Assembly: GCA_003527555.1 (NCBI GenBank) | Contig: DPWT01000250.1 | Span: forward strand, 1 to 8,855 | Length of the DNA stretch: 8,855 nt | DNA from: Verrucomicrobiales bacterium | GTDB lineage: Bacteria; Verrucomicrobiota; Verrucomicrobiia; Verrucomicrobiales; Akkermansiaceae | Direction: 5' to 3' | Part shown: piece by piece, positions 6,716 to 8,855 of the stretch | Layout: each line of letters opens with the position of its first letter | Numbering within the stretch: the first letter of the stretch is position 1 | Translations under genes and position numbers: made by a program | The notes under the pieces: model-generated | Seen by the model: only the letters and a program-made list of their open reading frames with translations | Database searches by the model: none | Told to the model about the DNA's origin: nothing

Positions 6716-8554
6716 ATGCAGACGTTGATTATCGCTTGTGGTGCCTTCGTTTTTTATCTTCTGGCTTACCACACCTATGGAAAGTGGTTAGGGCAGAAGA
6801 TTTTCAAGCTAGATAAGAATGCGATCCCTCCATCGGTGGAGTTAGAGGATGGAAGTGATTACGTGCCGACAAGTAAGGGGGTGGTCTTTGGGCATCACTT
6901 CACGTCGATTGCTGGTACGGGGCCGATTGTTGGGCCTGCGCTGGCTGTTATATGGGGCTGGCTGCCAGCACTTATCTGGGTTCTCATAGGATCGGTGTTC
7001 ATTGGGGCAGTGCACGATTTTGGAGCATTGATTGTATCCATGCGTAACAAAGGGCAAACAGTGGGTGACATAGCGGGCCGGGTGATTTCGCCTCGTGTGC
7101 GCGTACTCTTTCTGCTTATTCTTTTCATGGCGCTTACTATTGTGTTAGCCATTTTCGGGTTGGTAATCGCCGCTGTATTTAAGCAATATCCACAGTCGAT
7201 TGCACCCTGCCTTTTTCAGATTCCCCTCGCTGTGCTGATCGGAATGTTCATTCACCGAAAAGGAGGAAATATCATGATTGCCTCGGTGGTGGCATTAGTG
7301 CTGATGTATCTATCCGTTTGGTATGGTGGCGCAAGCTGGTTAGCTGAAATGAATAGTTATTTGGCGCAATGGGAATTAATGACATGGGTGCTAGTATTGT
7401 TAGGCTATTCCTATATTGCTTCTGTTCTGCCTGTCTGGACTTTGCTACAGCCACGTGATTATATTAATGCATTACAGTTACTAAGTGCCTTAGCGCTGAT
7501 CGTAGTTGGTTTGGTTTGTGCGGGAATCATGGGTGGTGCGCCTGTCGACGGCGTACGGCCACCACTTGAGATTGCAGCGCCTGCGATTGAGTCATCACTT
7601 AGTGCTAAGGATTTACCGCTGATATTTCCCTTCTTATTTATTACTATCGCCTGTGGAGCTATTTCTGGATTTCATTGTCTTGTTTCCTCGGGTACGTCAT
7701 CTAAGCAGCTGAAGTGTGAGAGTGATGCGCGTTTTGTTGGGTATGGCTCAATGCTCACTGAGGGGTTCTTGGCTGTGTTGGTGATTTTGGCCTGTGTGGC
7801 TGGCTTAGGCTTAGGAATTAAAGAGGGAGGTGTCACGCTGTTAGGTTCTGATGCATGGGATACTCGATATACTGGTTGGGCTACGATGAAGGGACTGGGT
7901 GCGAAGGTTGGTGCTTTTGTTGATGGATCCTCTAATTTCATCAAGGCGCTAGGAGTTCCTGCATCGTTTGCAACTGCCCTCATGGGTGTTTTTGTTGCCT
8001 CTTTTGCCGCGACGACACTGGATACTGCCTGTCGTCTGCAGCGTTATGTCGTCCAAGAACTTGCTCGATGTTTCATTAAGAAGAAAAGTGAAGCTGTTAC
8101 TGCTTCAGCACCGAAGTTAACAACTAATCCGTGGTCGTGGTTGGCGAACAAGCACGGGGCAACGATTTTTGCAATTATTGTAGCGGGCTGGATGGCATCA
8201 CTACCAGCAGCAACTGGTAAGCCAGCCGGAACTGGGGGGTTGATTCTCTGGCCGCTATTTGGTGCAACCAATCAGCTGCTGGGTGGACTCGCGTTCATGG
8301 TGATCATTTTTTGGATGAGGCGTCAGCTAATGCCAGTATGGTTTGTAATCATACCTGCGATATTTATGCTCATTCTTCCTGCATGGGCTATGGGCTACCA
8401 GATATTTGGTCAAGCGATCGGCTCAGATTTGAGTTGGATCGGTCAGGAGCGATGGTTGTTAGTAGGTATAGGCTCGGTGTCCTTGTTGTTAGAAATCTGG
8501 ATGGTGGCCGAGGCAATCGTAGCTTGGAGACGCATGCCTAGTGGGATGAGATAA
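6716..8554 (+). CDS. cstA: Carbon starvation protein CstA/BtsT-family transporter
   Basis: Characterised family members in E. coli import peptides (CstA) or pyruvate with protons (BtsT); the substrate here cannot be read from the sequence. The 612-residue protein is shorter than those (about 700) but within the range of other bacterial homologues. It is polytopic, with well over a dozen hydrophobic segments from residue 3 to 603. Conserved blocks are visible in order: VVFGHHFTSIAGTGPIVGPA (56-75), GAVHDFGAL (97-105), WTLLQPRDYIN (241-251), SGFHCLVSSGTSSKQL (317-332), TLDTACRLQRYVVQE (434-448) and LWPLFGATNQLLGGLA (511-526). A polar, lysine-rich loop at about 454-470 separates the CstA core from the C-terminal membrane region. 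ATG 6716 is the first possible start after the in-frame stop at 6707-6709. No strong ribosome-binding site is seen, and the 91-bp divergent gap holds only a weak promoter match (TTGAAA at 6666 and TATGAG at 6687). No BtsSR-like two-component genes are adjacent. Confidence 0.95.
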   Translation: MQTLIIACGAFVFYLLAYHTYGKWLGQKIFKLDKNAIPPSVELEDGSDYVPTSKGVVFGHHFTSIAGTGPIVGPALAVIWGWLPALIWVLIGSVFIGAVHDFGALIVSMRNKGQTVGDIAGRVISPRVRVLFLLILFMALTIVLAIFGLVIAAVFKQYPQSIAPCLFQIPLAVLIGMFIHRKGGNIMIASVVALVLMYLSVWYGGASWLAEMNSYLAQWELMTWVLVLLGYSYIASVLPVWTLLQPRDYINALQLLSALALIVVGLVCAGIMGGAPVDGVRPPLEIAAPAIESSLSAKDLPLIFPFLFITIACGAISGFHCLVSSGTSSKQLKCESDARFVGYGSMLTEGFLAVLVILACVAGLGLGIKEGGVTLLGSDAWDTRYTGWATMKGLGAKVGAFVDGSSNFIKALGVPASFATALMGVFVASFAATTLDTACRLQRYVVQELARCFIKKKSEAVTASAPKLTTNPWSWLANKHGATIFAIIVAGWMASLPAATGKPAGTGGLILWPLFGATNQLLGGLAFMVIIFWMRRQLMPVWFVIIPAIFMLILPAWAMGYQIFGQAIGSDLSWIGQERWLLVGIGSVSLLLEIWMVAEAIVAWRRMPSGMR

Positions 8555-8644
8555 TTCCCGAGCTTAAACATTCTTGTTTTGGCTTTGGGTGTATTGTCTA
8601 CCTAATGTTGCCTAAATATTAAATTGTTAGTCATTGAATTAGGC

Positions 8645-8673
8645 TTGTGAGAAGATGCTGATTTATTTACGAT
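8645..8673 (+). promoter_or_regulatory. Possible sigma-70 type promoter for the secreted protein gene
   Basis: TTGTGA (8645-8650) and TACGAT (8668-8673) are separated by 17 bases and each matches four of six consensus positions. The pair lies in a 152-bp AT-rich gap between cstA and the next gene and would give a short leader. The match is weak, and AT-rich DNA gives such hits often. The gap also contains an imperfect inverted repeat (GCCTAA at 8610 and TTAGGC at 8639) but no convincing terminator for cstA. Confidence 0.22.
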
Positions 8674-8706
8674 TATTTATAACTTATTGCTCCTAACGGA
8701 ACCATT

Positions 8707-8855
8707 ATGAAGATTTTCGCTACATTACTTATTCTATTCATCTATAATCACACCTTAGTTTTTGCGAAAGAAATACAGCTTAAAGATATTCAGGGTAAGA
8801 CCTGTTATGTTTACCTTCCTGATCATATAGATTCGAGTAAAACCTATCAAGTAGT
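8707..8855 (+). CDS. Secreted protein, N-terminus only, possibly an alpha/beta-hydrolase esterase
   Basis: Only the first 49 codons are in the window. MKIFATLLILFIYNHTLVFA is a clear signal peptide with likely cleavage after A20 (VFA then KE). The mature start, KTCYVYLPDHIDSSKTYQVV, resembles the opening strand of esterases of the PHB-depolymerase / feruloyl-esterase type, where a Y-x-LP strand is followed by a loop and a Y-P-L-V-V strand. The catalytic serine motif would lie beyond the window, so the family call is tentative. The ATG is preceded by ACGGA about six bases upstream, a weak ribosome-binding site. The protein would be exported to the periplasm or outside. It lies downstream of cstA on the same strand, but the 152-bp gap suggests its own promoter. 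Confidence 0.55.
   Translation, partial: MKIFATLLILFIYNHTLVFAKEIQLKDIQGKTCYVYLPDHIDSSKTYQV

Overview
This window looks like ordinary chromosomal DNA of a Gram-negative bacterium, most likely Verrucomicrobiota (PVC group). The lineage call is an inference. It rests on the GYF_2-DUF4190 fusion, a stand-alone protein with two AP2-like repeats, and small lipoprotein-like and secreted esterase-like genes, all common there. No mobile element, integrase, CRISPR array, rRNA or tRNA was found.

Layout. 2-214 (+) is the tail of a probable small glycine-rich lipoprotein gene that enters from the left edge and is broken by an in-frame TAG. 306-1040 (+) is scpA, for the kleisin of the SMC condensin. It converges on polA (1060-3885, -), a full three-domain DNA polymerase I with all catalytic residues visible. 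Upstream of polA on the same strand lies a small AP2-like protein gene (3986-4420, -). Diverging from it is an RlmI-family SAM-dependent rRNA methyltransferase (4509-5681, +). That gene converges, with a 7-bp gap, on a two-gene minus-strand unit: a GYF_2-DUF4190 membrane protein (6109-6624), then a DUF2752 membrane protein (5689-6096). Diverging from this unit is cstA (6716-8554, +), a CstA/BtsT-family transporter. The right edge carries the first 49 codons of a secreted protein that resembles the start of an alpha/beta-hydrolase esterase (8707 onward, +).

How the genes relate. scpA (chromosome compaction), polA (repair and Okazaki-fragment processing) and the methyltransferase (23S rRNA modification) are housekeeping genes, placed together without an obvious shared operon. 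The GYF_2-DUF4190/DUF2752 pair is the only clear co-transcribed unit and is the least understood part. Its two reading frames are in register, separated by one TAA, and the second gene appears to start at TTG. cstA and the esterase-like gene would serve nutrient uptake and polymer or ester breakdown, but nothing in the sequence links their regulation.

I see no strong case for a new multi-gene system. The best leads are the GYF_2-DUF4190/DUF2752 membrane pair, the double AP2-like protein, and the interrupted lipoprotein frame at the left edge.
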